Shown here: one piece after another, positions 45,407 through 53,581 of the stretch
Position numbering within the stretch: position 1 is the stretch's first letter
Layout: each line of letters starts with the position of its first letter
Origin: an uncultured Sulfitobacter sp.
GTDB taxonomy: Bacteria > Pseudomonadota > Alphaproteobacteria > Rhodobacterales > Rhodobacteraceae
Reading direction: 5' to 3'
Assembly: GCF_947500075.1 (NCBI RefSeq)
Contig: NZ_CANMQS010000002.1
Span: 682,001-746,000, forward strand
Length of the DNA stretch: 64,000 nucleotides
The notes under the pieces: model-generated
Told to the model about the DNA's origin: nothing
Database searches by the model: none
What the model saw: the letters and a program-made list of their open reading frames with translations, nothing else
Translations under genes and position numbers: made by a program

Positions 45407-46411
45407 ATGTCCGACGTGCGCTCCGCCACACGTATCCATCCGGACACAGAAAAGCCCCGGCGCTTTGTCTTTGTCTTGCTTGATCAGTTCTCTTTGCTGT
45501 GTTTCGCCACGGCCATTGAAGCCTTGCGTATTGCCAACCGTATGGGCGGGCGTGAGCTGTATACCTGGCAGGTTGTCGGGGAAGGTGGTGAAAGTGCGGC
45601 CTGTTCTGCGGGAACGATCTTTCAACTCGACGATGATCTGAGCGAATTGAGCCGCGACGACACTGTGCTTGTGTGCAGCGGGATCGATGTGCAGGCCGCC
45701 ACTACCAAAAAAGTGCTGGGATGGCTGCGCCGGGAGGCGCGCAAGGGGCTGGTCATGGGCGGTTTGTGCACTGCCGCCTATACACTGGCCCGTGCGGGGC
45801 TGCTCGACGGCAAGAAGGCGACGATCCATTGGGAGAACCAGGACAGTTTTTCCGAAGAATTCGAAGACGTGGAACTGACCAAATCGGTGTTTGTGGTGGA
45901 CGGCAACCGTTTGACCACAGCGGGCGGGACATCGTCAATTGACCTGATGCTGAAACTGGTTGCTGAGGATCATGGCGAAGAGCTTGCCAATTCGGTTGCG
46001 GATCAGTTGATTTACTCCTCGATCCGGACAGATCAGGACACCCAGCGTTTGTCCGTGCCGACCCGCATCGGCGTGCGGCACCCGAAGCTGAGCCTTGTGA
46101 TCCAGATGATGGAGACCAACATAGAAGAACCCATCAGCCCATCGGTGCTTGCACAGGATGTCGGGATGTCCACCCGCCAGCTTGAACGGTTGTTCCGCCG
46201 CTACCTCAGCCGGTCGCCGAAGCGGTACTACATGGAGTTGCGGCTGCAAAAGGCGCGCAACCTGCTGATGCAGACGGATATGAGCGTGATCAACGTGGCA
46301 CTGGCCTGCGGCTTTGCCTCACCCTCGCACTTCTCCAAATGCTACCGCGCCCATTATGACACCACGCCCTACCGCGAACGCGGCAGCCACGCGACGCGGT
46401 TGTCGATTTAG
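45407..46411 (+). CDS. GlxA/GbdR-type AraC-family transcriptional regulator
   Basis: 334 aa. The N-terminal DJ-1/PfpI-like domain (RRFVFVLLDQFSLLCFATAIEALRIANRM, VMGGLCTAAYTLARAGLLDGKKATIHWE) is joined to a C-terminal AraC HTH (SPSVLAQDVGMSTRQLERLFRRYLSRSPKRYYMELRLQKARNLL, ALACGFASPSHFSKCYRAHYDTTPY). This resembles the regulators of glycine betaine, carnitine or arginine catabolism. Ligand and targets are unknown; no betaine genes are adjacent. Its stop overlaps the convergent PQQ-dehydrogenase stop by 4 bases. Confidence 0.92.
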   Translation: MSDVRSATRIHPDTEKPRRFVFVLLDQFSLLCFATAIEALRIANRMGGRELYTWQVVGEGGESAACSAGTIFQLDDDLSELSRDDTVLVCSGIDVQAATTKKVLGWLRREARKGLVMGGLCTAAYTLARAGLLDGKKATIHWENQDSFSEEFEDVELTKSVFVVDGNRLTTAGGTSSIDLMLKLVAEDHGEELANSVADQLIYSSIRTDQDTQRLSVPTRIGVRHPKLSLVIQMMETNIEEPISPSVLAQDVGMSTRQLERLFRRYLSRSPKRYYMELRLQKARNLLMQTDMSVINVALACGFASPSHFSKCYRAHYDTTPYRERGSHATRLSI

Positions 46412-47502
46412 GGAACCATCCGGTAAACGGCACCATTGCCCACCGAGATGAACCAGATCGACCCGTCAGGGGCTTCAACGATGTCGCGTACCCGGCTGGT
46501 TTCATTGGTTTCTATCTGCTCCACCTCAGTCAGCGGCGTGCCGTCCAGACGGGCGATGTAGTCGAACTTGAGCGAGCCCACCAGAATGTCGCCGCGCCAG
46601 TCGGGGTTGAGCTTGCCGGAATAGACCAGCAGCCCCGAAGGCGCCATGGACGGATCCCAATAGAGCGCAGGCTGCTCCATCCCGGCCTTGGCCGTCCCCT
46701 CCCCGATCTTCTGGCCAGAGTAGTGTTTGCCATAGGAAATCACCGGCCAGCCGTAGTTAGCGCCGGCCTTCACCGCGTTGACTTCATCCCCGCCGCGCGC
46801 CCCATGTTCCGACACCCACAGGTTGCCTTGCAGGTCCAACCCGGCGCCTTGTGGGTTGCGGTGCCCGAAGGACCAGATCTCCGGCAGGACGTCAGCCCGG
46901 CCCACGAACGGGTTGTCGGCAGGCACCTGCCCGTCCCGCGTCACCCGCACCACGCTGCCGTTGTGCCGCAGGGTGTCCTGCGCGGAGGGACGGTCCCCCC
47001 GGTCGCCAATGGTGACGAACAAGGTGCCATCCCGCGCCTCGACAACCCGGCTGCCAAAGTGACGCCCGCCGCTGCTGCCCGGTTTCATGGCAAAAAGCTC
47101 AGTCACGTCTTCAAGCCGCGTGCCGTCGGTCGAAAGGTCAGCCCGGATCAAAGCGGTCCCGCTGCCTGACCCCTGGGGCTTGGAATAGGTGATGAACACC
47201 GTGCGCGTGGTGTCGAAATCGGCGGCAAGGGTCACATCCAGCAACCCGCCCTGCCCGCGCGTCGCCACAGGGGGCACGCCGGCAACCTCGGTCACGGTCC
47301 CGTCAGTCACATGCAGCAAAACGCCGTCTTTCAATGTGATCAGCGCCCCGCCACCGGGCAAGGGGGCCACGGCCCAGGGTGTGTCCAGACCCGTCACCAG
47401 CGGCGTGATTGAGATGTCGGCGGCGGCCGCGGGCGCGCATGCCACGCCCAGAAGCATGCCAGCTGAACACACCACGCCTGAGAAACCCTTCAAGATCGAC
47501 AT
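46408..47502 (-). CDS. periplasmic PQQ-dependent aldose sugar dehydrogenase
   Basis: 364 aa with signal peptide MSILKGFSGVVCSAGMLLGVACAPAAA. It is a six-bladed beta-propeller of the soluble glucose dehydrogenase/YliI type: GLDTPWAVAPLPGGGALIT, GGRHFGSRVVEARDGTLFVTIGDRGDR with the active-site His, IWSFGHRNPQGAGLD, SEHGARGGDEVN and GANYGWPVISYG. It oxidises aldoses with PQQ. No PQQ synthesis gene is in the window, so the cofactor is made elsewhere or imported. Confidence 0.93.
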   Translation of the reverse strand: MSILKGFSGVVCSAGMLLGVACAPAAAADISITPLVTGLDTPWAVAPLPGGGALITLKDGVLLHVTDGTVTEVAGVPPVATRGQGGLLDVTLAADFDTTRTVFITYSKPQGSGSGTALIRADLSTDGTRLEDVTELFAMKPGSSGGRHFGSRVVEARDGTLFVTIGDRGDRPSAQDTLRHNGSVVRVTRDGQVPADNPFVGRADVLPEIWSFGHRNPQGAGLDLQGNLWVSEHGARGGDEVNAVKAGANYGWPVISYGKHYSGQKIGEGTAKAGMEQPALYWDPSMAPSGLLVYSGKLNPDWRGDILVGSLKFDYIARLDGTPLTEVEQIETNETSRVRDIVEAPDGSIWFISVGNGAVYRMVP

Positions 47503-47689
47503 GAGCCCTGCCCTCTGCTGTCTGCGGTTACCTGTCTGATCAAAGGTATGGTTTGAGCGCAGAATTTCCAGACTGATCCTTTCACAGCGACGTCAGGACA
47601 AGAGGCGTTGGCGGAAAAATGGCTTTTCTTTTTCAAGGGCTTTGCTTACCGTCTTCGGCGAACAATACGTTCCAATATGGGAGATACAC

Positions 47690-48883
47690 ATGAAAAAGAT
47701 GCTATTGGCCACAACGGCCGCAGCACTCATTGCAACTGGTGCCCTGGCGGGCGGCCATGCGAAAGAAGTCAAACTGGGCATTGAATTTGGTTTCACCGGT
47801 CCGATTGAATCGCTCAGCGGTCCGATGGCCATGGGTGCCGAACTGGCGATGAAAGAAGCCACCGACAGCGGCATGCTGCTGGATGCGGCGACAGTGACGC
47901 CAATCCGTGCGGATTCCGGCTGCATCGACAACGGTCTGGCGGTGGCCTCTGCCGAACGTCTGATCGCGGAAGGCATCAACGGGTTGATCGGCGCGGATTG
48001 CTCCGGTGTGACAGGCGCTGTGCTGCAAAACGTCGCGATTCCAAACGGTATGGTGATGATCTCACCCTCCGCCACATCGCCCGGTCTGAGCACCATGGAA
48101 GACAACGGCCTGTTCTTCCGCACCTCCCCATCCGACGCGCGTGAAGGTCAGGTGATGGCGGAAATCCTTCAGGAGCGTGGCATCAACTCCATCGCCCTGA
48201 CCTATACCAACAACGACTATGGCAAGGGTCTGGCGGATGCGATTGAATCCTCCTTCAAGGCGGTTGGCGGCGAAGTGACTATCGTTGCGGCCCATGAAGA
48301 CGGCAAGGCAGACTACTCTGCCGAAGTCGGCGCGCTGGCTTCTGCCGGTGGCGACCTGCTGGTTGTTGCGGGCTACCTTGATCAGGGTGGTGCAGGCATC
48401 ATCAAATCCGCCCTGGACGCAGGCGCCTGGGACACCTTCGGTCTGCCCGGCGGCATGATTGGTGAAAACCTGCCCAAGAACATCGGCCCGGATCTGAACG
48501 GCTCCTTCGGTCAGATTGCAGGCTCTCAGGGCAACGGCATCGACACCTTTGTGGCGATGGCCAAGGACGCCGGTTTTGACGGCACCTCCCCTTACGCGCC
48601 CGAAGCCTATGACGCGGCCGCGCTGTTCTTGATGGCGATGCAGGCGGCGGACAGCACCGATCCGGCGGATTACAAGGACAAGATCCTCGAAGTGGCCAAC
48701 GCGCCCGGCGAAAAGATCTATCCCGGTGAGCTGGCCAAGGCGTTTGAGCTGATCAAGGCAGGCACCGATGTAGATTACGTCGGCGCGTCAGCGGTTGAGC
48801 TGATTGGCCCCGGCGAATCCGCAGGCACCTACCGCATGATCGAAGTCAAAGACGGCAAGAACGAAACCATCGGTTTCAAGTAA
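47690..48883 (+). CDS. branched-chain amino-acid-type ABC transporter substrate-binding protein
   Basis: 397 aa from ATG 47690, preceded by GGGAGA. The signal peptide is MKKMLLATTAAALIATGALAG. The mature protein is a periplasmic type I binding fold (VKLGIEFGFTGPIESLSGPMAMGAELAMKEA, NGLIGADCSGVTGAVLQNVAIPNGMVMISPSATSPGLS, ALTYTNNDYGKGLADAIESSFKAVGGEV). It captures an amino acid or related solute for the transporter encoded downstream; exact substrate is unknown. A strong hairpin follows the stop and probably limits read-through to the transporter genes. Confidence 0.93.
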   Translation: MKKMLLATTAAALIATGALAGGHAKEVKLGIEFGFTGPIESLSGPMAMGAELAMKEATDSGMLLDAATVTPIRADSGCIDNGLAVASAERLIAEGINGLIGADCSGVTGAVLQNVAIPNGMVMISPSATSPGLSTMEDNGLFFRTSPSDAREGQVMAEILQERGINSIALTYTNNDYGKGLADAIESSFKAVGGEVTIVAAHEDGKADYSAEVGALASAGGDLLVVAGYLDQGGAGIIKSALDAGAWDTFGLPGGMIGENLPKNIGPDLNGSFGQIAGSQGNGIDTFVAMAKDAGFDGTSPYAPEAYDAAALFLMAMQAADSTDPADYKDKILEVANAPGEKIYPGELAKAFELIKAGTDVDYVGASAVELIGPGESAGTYRMIEVKDGKNETIGFK

Positions 48884-48902
48884 GTCAGGCCCGCCTGACT
48901 GG

Positions 48903-48931
48903 ATGCAGCCCGCGTAAAACGTGGGCTGCAT
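48903..48931 (+). terminator. attenuating or 3'-stabilising hairpin after the binding-protein gene
   Basis: A 12-bp stem ATGCAGCCCGCG / CGTGGGCTGCAT with a TAAAA loop, 19 bases past the stop, but with only TTT behind it. It fits partial termination or mRNA end protection, raising the level of binding protein over membrane components. Confidence 0.75.
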
Positions 48932-48997
48932 TTGCATAACGATCAGCAAAAAGCTGACGGGCTGTTTCGGCAACCACTGGGACACGGGGAACACGCG

Positions 48998-49801
48998 ATG
49001 GGTCAGCAGACCGACAAGATGATCGTCGTCGACGATCTGCATAAGCACTTTGGCGGCTTTCATGCGGTTGATGGGGCATCGCTCAGCATCGAACGGGGGT
49101 CGATCACCGGATTGATCGGTCCCAATGGTGCGGGAAAAACCACACTTTTCAACGTGATCGCGGGCGTTCTTCAACCAACCTCCGGCACGGTCCACATGGA
49201 CGGTGAGAACATCACCGGCCTTGCCCCGCATGATTTGTTTCACAAGGGATTGCTGCGCACCTTTCAGATTGCCCATGAATTCCACTCGATGTCCTGTCGC
49301 GAGAACCTGATGATGGTTCCCGGCGGCCAGTCGGGAGAGACGTTGTGGAACACATGGTTCGGGCGAAAACGCATCGCGGATGAGGAACGCGCGCTGAAGG
49401 CGAAAGCCGATGAAGTGCTGGAGTTTCTGACCATCGAACATCTGGCCGAACAAAAGGCCGGGCAAATCTCCGGTGGGCAGAAAAAGCTGCTGGAGCTGGG
49501 CCGCACGATGATGGTGGATGCCAAGATCGTCTTTCTGGACGAAGTGGGCGCCGGCGTGAACCGCACGCTGCTGAACACCATTGGGGATGCGATCATCCGC
49601 CTGAACAAGGAACGCGACTATACCTTCGTGGTGATCGAACACGACATGGATTTCATCGGCCGTCTGTGTGATCCGGTGATCTGTATGGCCGAAGGCCACG
49701 TGCTGGCCGAAGGCACGCTGGATGAGATCAAAGCGAACGAGCAGGTGATCGAGGCGTATCTGGGGACTGGGTTGAAGAATAAAGACAAGGTGGGCGCATG
49801 A
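48998..49801 (+). CDS. branched-chain amino-acid-type ABC transporter ATPase (LivG type)
   Basis: 267 aa from ATG 48998. Walker A GPNGAGKTT, signature ISGGQKKLLELGRTMM, Walker B region KIVFLDEVGAGVN and H-loop VIEHDMDFI. The usual DEP of the Walker B/D-loop is DEV here. It hydrolyses ATP to drive uptake through the LivH-LivM-type channel. It is separated from the second ATPase gene by an 84-base GC-rich palindromic stretch. Confidence 0.94.
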   Translation: MGQQTDKMIVVDDLHKHFGGFHAVDGASLSIERGSITGLIGPNGAGKTTLFNVIAGVLQPTSGTVHMDGENITGLAPHDLFHKGLLRTFQIAHEFHSMSCRENLMMVPGGQSGETLWNTWFGRKRIADEERALKAKADEVLEFLTIEHLAEQKAGQISGGQKKLLELGRTMMVDAKIVFLDEVGAGVNRTLLNTIGDAIIRLNKERDYTFVVIEHDMDFIGRLCDPVICMAEGHVLAEGTLDEIKANEQVIEAYLGTGLKNKDKVGA

Positions 49802-49831
49802 GCATGCAGCAGCGCACGCGCGTCTGTCGTC

Positions 49832-49876
49832 GGACCGGGGGCCAGCCCCCGGACCCCCGAGGGATTTATGAAAGGA
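49832..49876 (+). repeat. GC-rich palindromic intergenic element
   Basis: It contains CCGGGGGCCAGCCCCCGG, an inverted repeat with a short central loop, followed by ACCCCCGAGG, a TATTTA-like A/T patch and GAAAGGATGAAG. I recall very similar stretches recurring between genes in many Rhodobacterales genomes, so this is likely one copy of a dispersed element. It lies between two co-directional ABC ATPase genes, where it may stabilise or attenuate the mRNA. Confidence 0.5.
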
Positions 49877-49885
49877 TGAAGCGGG

Positions 49886-50704
49886 ATGTCTGATGCCTAT
49901 GGCGACCGTGGCAACAAGGATGCCTCCATTACCAATCCCAAGGGCATGGGCAGCCGGATACCCGAGGCGAGCGGCGAAAGCTTCGCCTCCCCCGGTGGGC
50001 CGTTCCTGATTGGGGAGAACATGACCGCAGGCTATGGCGCGGGACCGGACATTCTGCATGATTGCACCATTGCCGTCGATCAGGGCGAGATCGCCGTGAT
50101 CGTGGGCCCCAATGGCGCGGGGAAATCGACGGGGATGAAGGCGGTCTTTGGCATGCTCGACATGCGGCAAGGTCACGTGCGGCTGGATGGCGAGGATATT
50201 ACCGGTTTGTCCCCGCAGGACCGGGTGGCCAAGGGCATGGGGTTTGTGCCGCAGACCTCGAATATCTTCACCTCCATGACGGTGGAGGAAAATCTGGAGA
50301 TGGGCGCCTTCATCCGCACCGATGATTTCTCCGATACGATGGCGCAGGTCTATGACCTGTTCCCGATCCTCAAGGAGAAGCGCTTGCAGGCAGCGGGCGA
50401 ATTGTCAGGTGGTCAGCGCCAGCAGGTCGCAGTGGGCCGCGCGTTGATGACGCAACCCAAGGTGCTGATGCTGGATGAGCCGACGGCCGGCGTGTCGCCC
50501 ATTGTGATGGATGAGCTGTTTGACCGGATCATTGAGGTCGCGCGCACGGGGATCCCCATTCTGATGGTGGAGCAGAACGCGCGGCAGGCGTTGGAGATTG
50601 CGGACAAGGGGTATGTGCTGGTGCAGGGCGCGAATGCGTATTCGGGGACGGGCAAGGAACTGCTGGCCGATCCTGAGGTACGTAAGAGCTTTTTGGGGGG
50701 ATGA
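49886..50704 (+). CDS. branched-chain amino-acid-type ABC transporter ATPase (LivF type)
   Basis: 272 aa. Walker A GPNGAGKST, signature LSGGQRQQVAVGRAL, Walker B VLMLDEPTAGVSP and H-loop MVEQNARQALEIADKGYVL. It has about 40 extra N-terminal residues (Gly/Ser/Pro-rich) compared with standard LivF; an internal ATG at residue 46 (MTAGYGAG) is close to where ordinary LivF begins, but lacks a good ribosome site. It partners the LivG-type ATPase. Its stop overlaps the next small gene. Confidence 0.93.
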   Translation: MSDAYGDRGNKDASITNPKGMGSRIPEASGESFASPGGPFLIGENMTAGYGAGPDILHDCTIAVDQGEIAVIVGPNGAGKSTGMKAVFGMLDMRQGHVRLDGEDITGLSPQDRVAKGMGFVPQTSNIFTSMTVEENLEMGAFIRTDDFSDTMAQVYDLFPILKEKRLQAAGELSGGQRQQVAVGRALMTQPKVLMLDEPTAGVSPIVMDELFDRIIEVARTGIPILMVEQNARQALEIADKGYVLVQGANAYSGTGKELLADPEVRKSFLGG

Positions 50705-51159
50705 GGATGGGATTAATGACCAGAAACCCCGCATGTGCTTTTTCCCTTGGCGTTGCAGCATGCGTGTCGACAGGAGTTTCTGCGTCCGACACCGTGCAAC
50801 AGGACGAGAAATACAAGTGTTTCCTATCTAGTCTCGCAGCGACCGGTGGCGAAATTACCGAGCCACCGTCAATGGATGACTACACACCATTCGGTTTTCT
50901 GCGGATGTCGGTGCAAAAGGAGCCTAATCGCTTTGGGTTTGTATCAAGTTTGGGAACAACAGTTGGCATCGGTGAGCGTCAGGCGGCGGCCGGACCGAAT
51001 GGGAGGAGGTGGGTGATCACGAACTGGAGATCGGAACACAGCAATGGGCCGCAACTCACTTTGGCAACCTTCTTTGAAAGCAATGCAATTTTGGTTTCAG
51101 TTGCAGCTGGGGGATCCGGACACGTTACATTCGAAGGCATGTGCGAGGTAATCGAATAA
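50701..51159 (+). CDS. orphan small secreted protein inside the liv operon
   Basis: 152 aa from ATG 50701 (overlapping the livF stop); ATG 50716 would give a cleaner signal peptide (MTRNPACAFSLGVAACVSTGVSA-SD). I do not recognise the mature part, which has KYKCFLSSLAATGG, GFLRMSVQKEP, VGIGERQAAAGPNG and a C-terminal HVTFEGMCEVIE; the two Cys (KCFL and GMCEV) may pair. Codon use is less GC-rich than in the flanking liv genes, a sign of later insertion. Both ends are translationally coupled to liv genes. Confidence 0.72.
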   Translation: MRMGLMTRNPACAFSLGVAACVSTGVSASDTVQQDEKYKCFLSSLAATGGEITEPPSMDDYTPFGFLRMSVQKEPNRFGFVSSLGTTVGIGERQAAAGPNGRRWVITNWRSEHSNGPQLTLATFFESNAILVSVAAGGSGHVTFEGMCEVIE

Positions 51160-52169
51160 TGGACTTCCTAAACGCCCTCATCGCCTTCGCGAACTTCGTC
51201 TTCATCCCCGGCGTCGCCTACGGCTCGCAACTCGCCCTCGGCGCGCTCGGCGTCACCTTGGTCTACGGCATCCTGCGGTTTTCGAACTTCGCCCACGGGG
51301 ACACCATGGCGATGGGCGCCATGGCGACGGTCCTCATAACATGGCTCTTCCAAAGCTGGGGCATCTCACTGGGCCCACTGCCCACCGCCCTGCTCGCCCT
51401 GCCCTTCGGTATCCTCTTCGCCATCGGCTTGCTTCTGGGCACGGACCGGATGATCTACCGCTTTTACCGCGTGCAAAAGGCGAAGCCGGTGATCCTTGTG
51501 ATCGTCAGCCTTGGGATCACCTTCATTTACAATGGCCTGACCCGCTTCGTCATTGGTGCGGACGATCAGAACTTCTTTGACGGCCAACGCTTCATCATCT
51601 CCGCGCGGGAGTTCAAGGCCAGCACCGGCCTGCCTGAAGGGCTGTCGTTCAAGACGACGCAAGGCATCACCATCGTGACGGCGATCATCGTTGTGGCAGC
51701 ACTTTTCTGGTTCCTGAACAAGACGCGCGCAGGCAAGTCCATGCGCGCCTATTCCGACAATGAGGATCTGGCGCTGCTGTCGGGGATCAATCCCGAACGT
51801 GTGGTGATGATCACATGGATCATCGTGGCCAGCCTCGCCACCATTGCAGGCGTGCTCTACGGCCTTGATAAGTCCTTCAAACCCTTCACCTATTTCCAAC
51901 TGCTGCTGCCGATCTTTGCCGCCGCCATCGTGGGGGGCTTGGGCAATCCGCTGGGGGCAATTGCAGGTGGGTTCGTGATCGCTTTCTCCGAAGTCACGAT
52001 CACCTATGCGTGGAAAAAGGTGCTGGTGTACCTCATGCCCGAACCGCTTGAGCCGTCGGGCCTCGTGCAGCTTCTCAGCACGGACTACAAATTCGCCGTC
52101 AGCTTCGTGATCCTGTTGATCGTGTTGCTGTTTAAACCCACGGGACTGTTCAAGGGGCAATCGGTATGA
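51159..52169 (+). CDS. branched-chain amino-acid-type ABC transporter permease (LivH type)
   Basis: 336 aa from ATG 51159 (one-base overlap with the previous stop). About eight membrane helices, starting VAYGSQLALGALGVTLVYGILRFSNFAHGDTMAMGAMATV, the family hallmark, and the ATPase-contact loop GKSMRAYSDNEDLALLSGINPERVVMITWI. It forms half of the channel with the LivM-type protein and is coupled to it by ATGA. Confidence 0.95.
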   Translation: MDFLNALIAFANFVFIPGVAYGSQLALGALGVTLVYGILRFSNFAHGDTMAMGAMATVLITWLFQSWGISLGPLPTALLALPFGILFAIGLLLGTDRMIYRFYRVQKAKPVILVIVSLGITFIYNGLTRFVIGADDQNFFDGQRFIISAREFKASTGLPEGLSFKTTQGITIVTAIIVVAALFWFLNKTRAGKSMRAYSDNEDLALLSGINPERVVMITWIIVASLATIAGVLYGLDKSFKPFTYFQLLLPIFAAAIVGGLGNPLGAIAGGFVIAFSEVTITYAWKKVLVYLMPEPLEPSGLVQLLSTDYKFAVSFVILLIVLLFKPTGLFKGQSV

Positions 52170-53503
52170 GCGAGACTGTCAGAAACACGGTGCTGTTCGG
52201 GTTAATGGCCTTTCTCATCGCCGGTGTGGTGGTTGTTCAGGGCTGGAACTCAGCGCTGCTGATCATCGCGATGGGGCTGATTTCCAGCATCATGGCGCTT
52301 GGCGTCAACCTGCAATGGGGATTTGCGGGGTTGTTCAACGTCGGCATCATGGGGTTTGTCGCCCTTGGCGGCCTGGCTGCGATTATCGTCGGGATGCCGT
52401 CGACGCCGGGTGCGATGTCCGCAGGCGGGTTCATCGTGCTTGGCGCGCTGGCGCTTGGAGCTGCGACCATCGCATTGGCGATCTACACCTACCGACGCAT
52501 GCCCCCCGGCTGGGGACGCACACTGGCCATGCTCGTCATCATCGTTGCGGGGTTTTTCATCTTCCGGGGCGTGCTGGACCCGGCTGTTGACCGGATCGAA
52601 GACATCAACCCTGCGCAGACCGGATACCTTGGCGGGATCAATCCCCGCTGGGCTGAATTCGGTGTGGATGCGGATCTGTTCATGTTGCTGGCCTGGCCTT
52701 TGGGCGGCCTGTTTGCGGCCGCTGCGGCCTGGGTCATCGGAAAGACGGCTTTGGGGCTGCGCTCGGACTATCTGGCGATTGCCACGCTGGGCATTGCGGA
52801 AATCATCATCGCCGTGATGAAGAACGAGGATTGGCTGACGCGGGGCGTCAAGAACGTGATCGGCATCCCCCGCCCTGTGCCCTATGAGGTCACGCTCCAG
52901 AACGATCCGGCATTTGTGGAGCGCGCGGCAGGTTGGGGCCTGAGCCCGGTTGAAGCCTCAACGCTTTGGGTCAAGGTGTGCTACATCGTGCTGTTCGCTG
53001 TGGTGCTGGTCCTGCTCATGTGGATGAGCCAGCGCGCGCTGCATTCGCCCTGGGGCCGGATGTTGCGGGCGATCCGCGACAATGAAACCGCCGCCGAGGC
53101 GATGGGCAAGGACGTCAAGGCGCGGCACTTGCAGGTGTTCATTCTGGGCTCCGCCATCTGCGGCATCGCGGGGGCAATGATGACGACAATGGACGGGCAA
53201 TTGACCCCCGGCACCTACCAGCCGCTGCGGTTCACTTTTCTGATTTGGGTAATGGTGATTGTAGGTGGCTCTGGCAACAACCTCGGCTCTGTCCTCGGGG
53301 GGTTCCTGATCTGGTTCCTCTGGGTGCAGGTGGAGCCGATGGGGTTGGGGTTGATGAACCTGATCACGGCCGGCATGGAAGAAGGATCGGCGTTGAAAGA
53401 ACACCTCATTGAATCTGCCGCGCACATGCGGCTGCTCACGATGGGTCTGGTGCTGCTCCTGGTGCTCAGGTTCTCCCCCCGCGGATTGATCCCCGAAAAG
53501 TAG
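52166..53503 (+). CDS. branched-chain amino-acid-type ABC transporter permease (LivM type)
   Basis: 445 aa, about ten hydrophobic segments. Hallmarks: ALGVNLQWGFAGLFNVGIMGFVALGG, DYLAIATLGIAEIIIAVMKNEDWLTRG and the ATPase-contact loop SPWGRMLRAIRDNETAAEAMGKDVKARHLQVFILGS. Longer than most LivM proteins because of an extra periplasmic loop around residues 130-160. It is the last gene of the operon; paired inverted repeats follow the stop. Confidence 0.94.
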   Translation: MSETVRNTVLFGLMAFLIAGVVVVQGWNSALLIIAMGLISSIMALGVNLQWGFAGLFNVGIMGFVALGGLAAIIVGMPSTPGAMSAGGFIVLGALALGAATIALAIYTYRRMPPGWGRTLAMLVIIVAGFFIFRGVLDPAVDRIEDINPAQTGYLGGINPRWAEFGVDADLFMLLAWPLGGLFAAAAAWVIGKTALGLRSDYLAIATLGIAEIIIAVMKNEDWLTRGVKNVIGIPRPVPYEVTLQNDPAFVERAAGWGLSPVEASTLWVKVCYIVLFAVVLVLLMWMSQRALHSPWGRMLRAIRDNETAAEAMGKDVKARHLQVFILGSAICGIAGAMMTTMDGQLTPGTYQPLRFTFLIWVMVIVGGSGNNLGSVLGGFLIWFLWVQVEPMGLGLMNLITAGMEEGSALKEHLIESAAHMRLLTMGLVLLLVLRFSPRGLIPEK

Positions 53504-53561
53504 GGTGCGCATTCACTGCGCACCACCACACCAGATTCCCAGACCATCGGTGCGCAGTGAA
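53504..53561 (+). repeat. overlapping inverted repeats after the liv operon
   Basis: TTCACTGCGCACC (53512-53524) can pair either with GGTGCGC just upstream (53504-53510) or perfectly, over 13 bp, with GGTGCGCAGTGAA downstream (53549-53561). The two folds exclude each other. There is no T run, so simple intrinsic termination is unlikely. Confidence 0.7.
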
Positions 53562-53581
53562 CCTGCGGCCGACGTGCCTTG

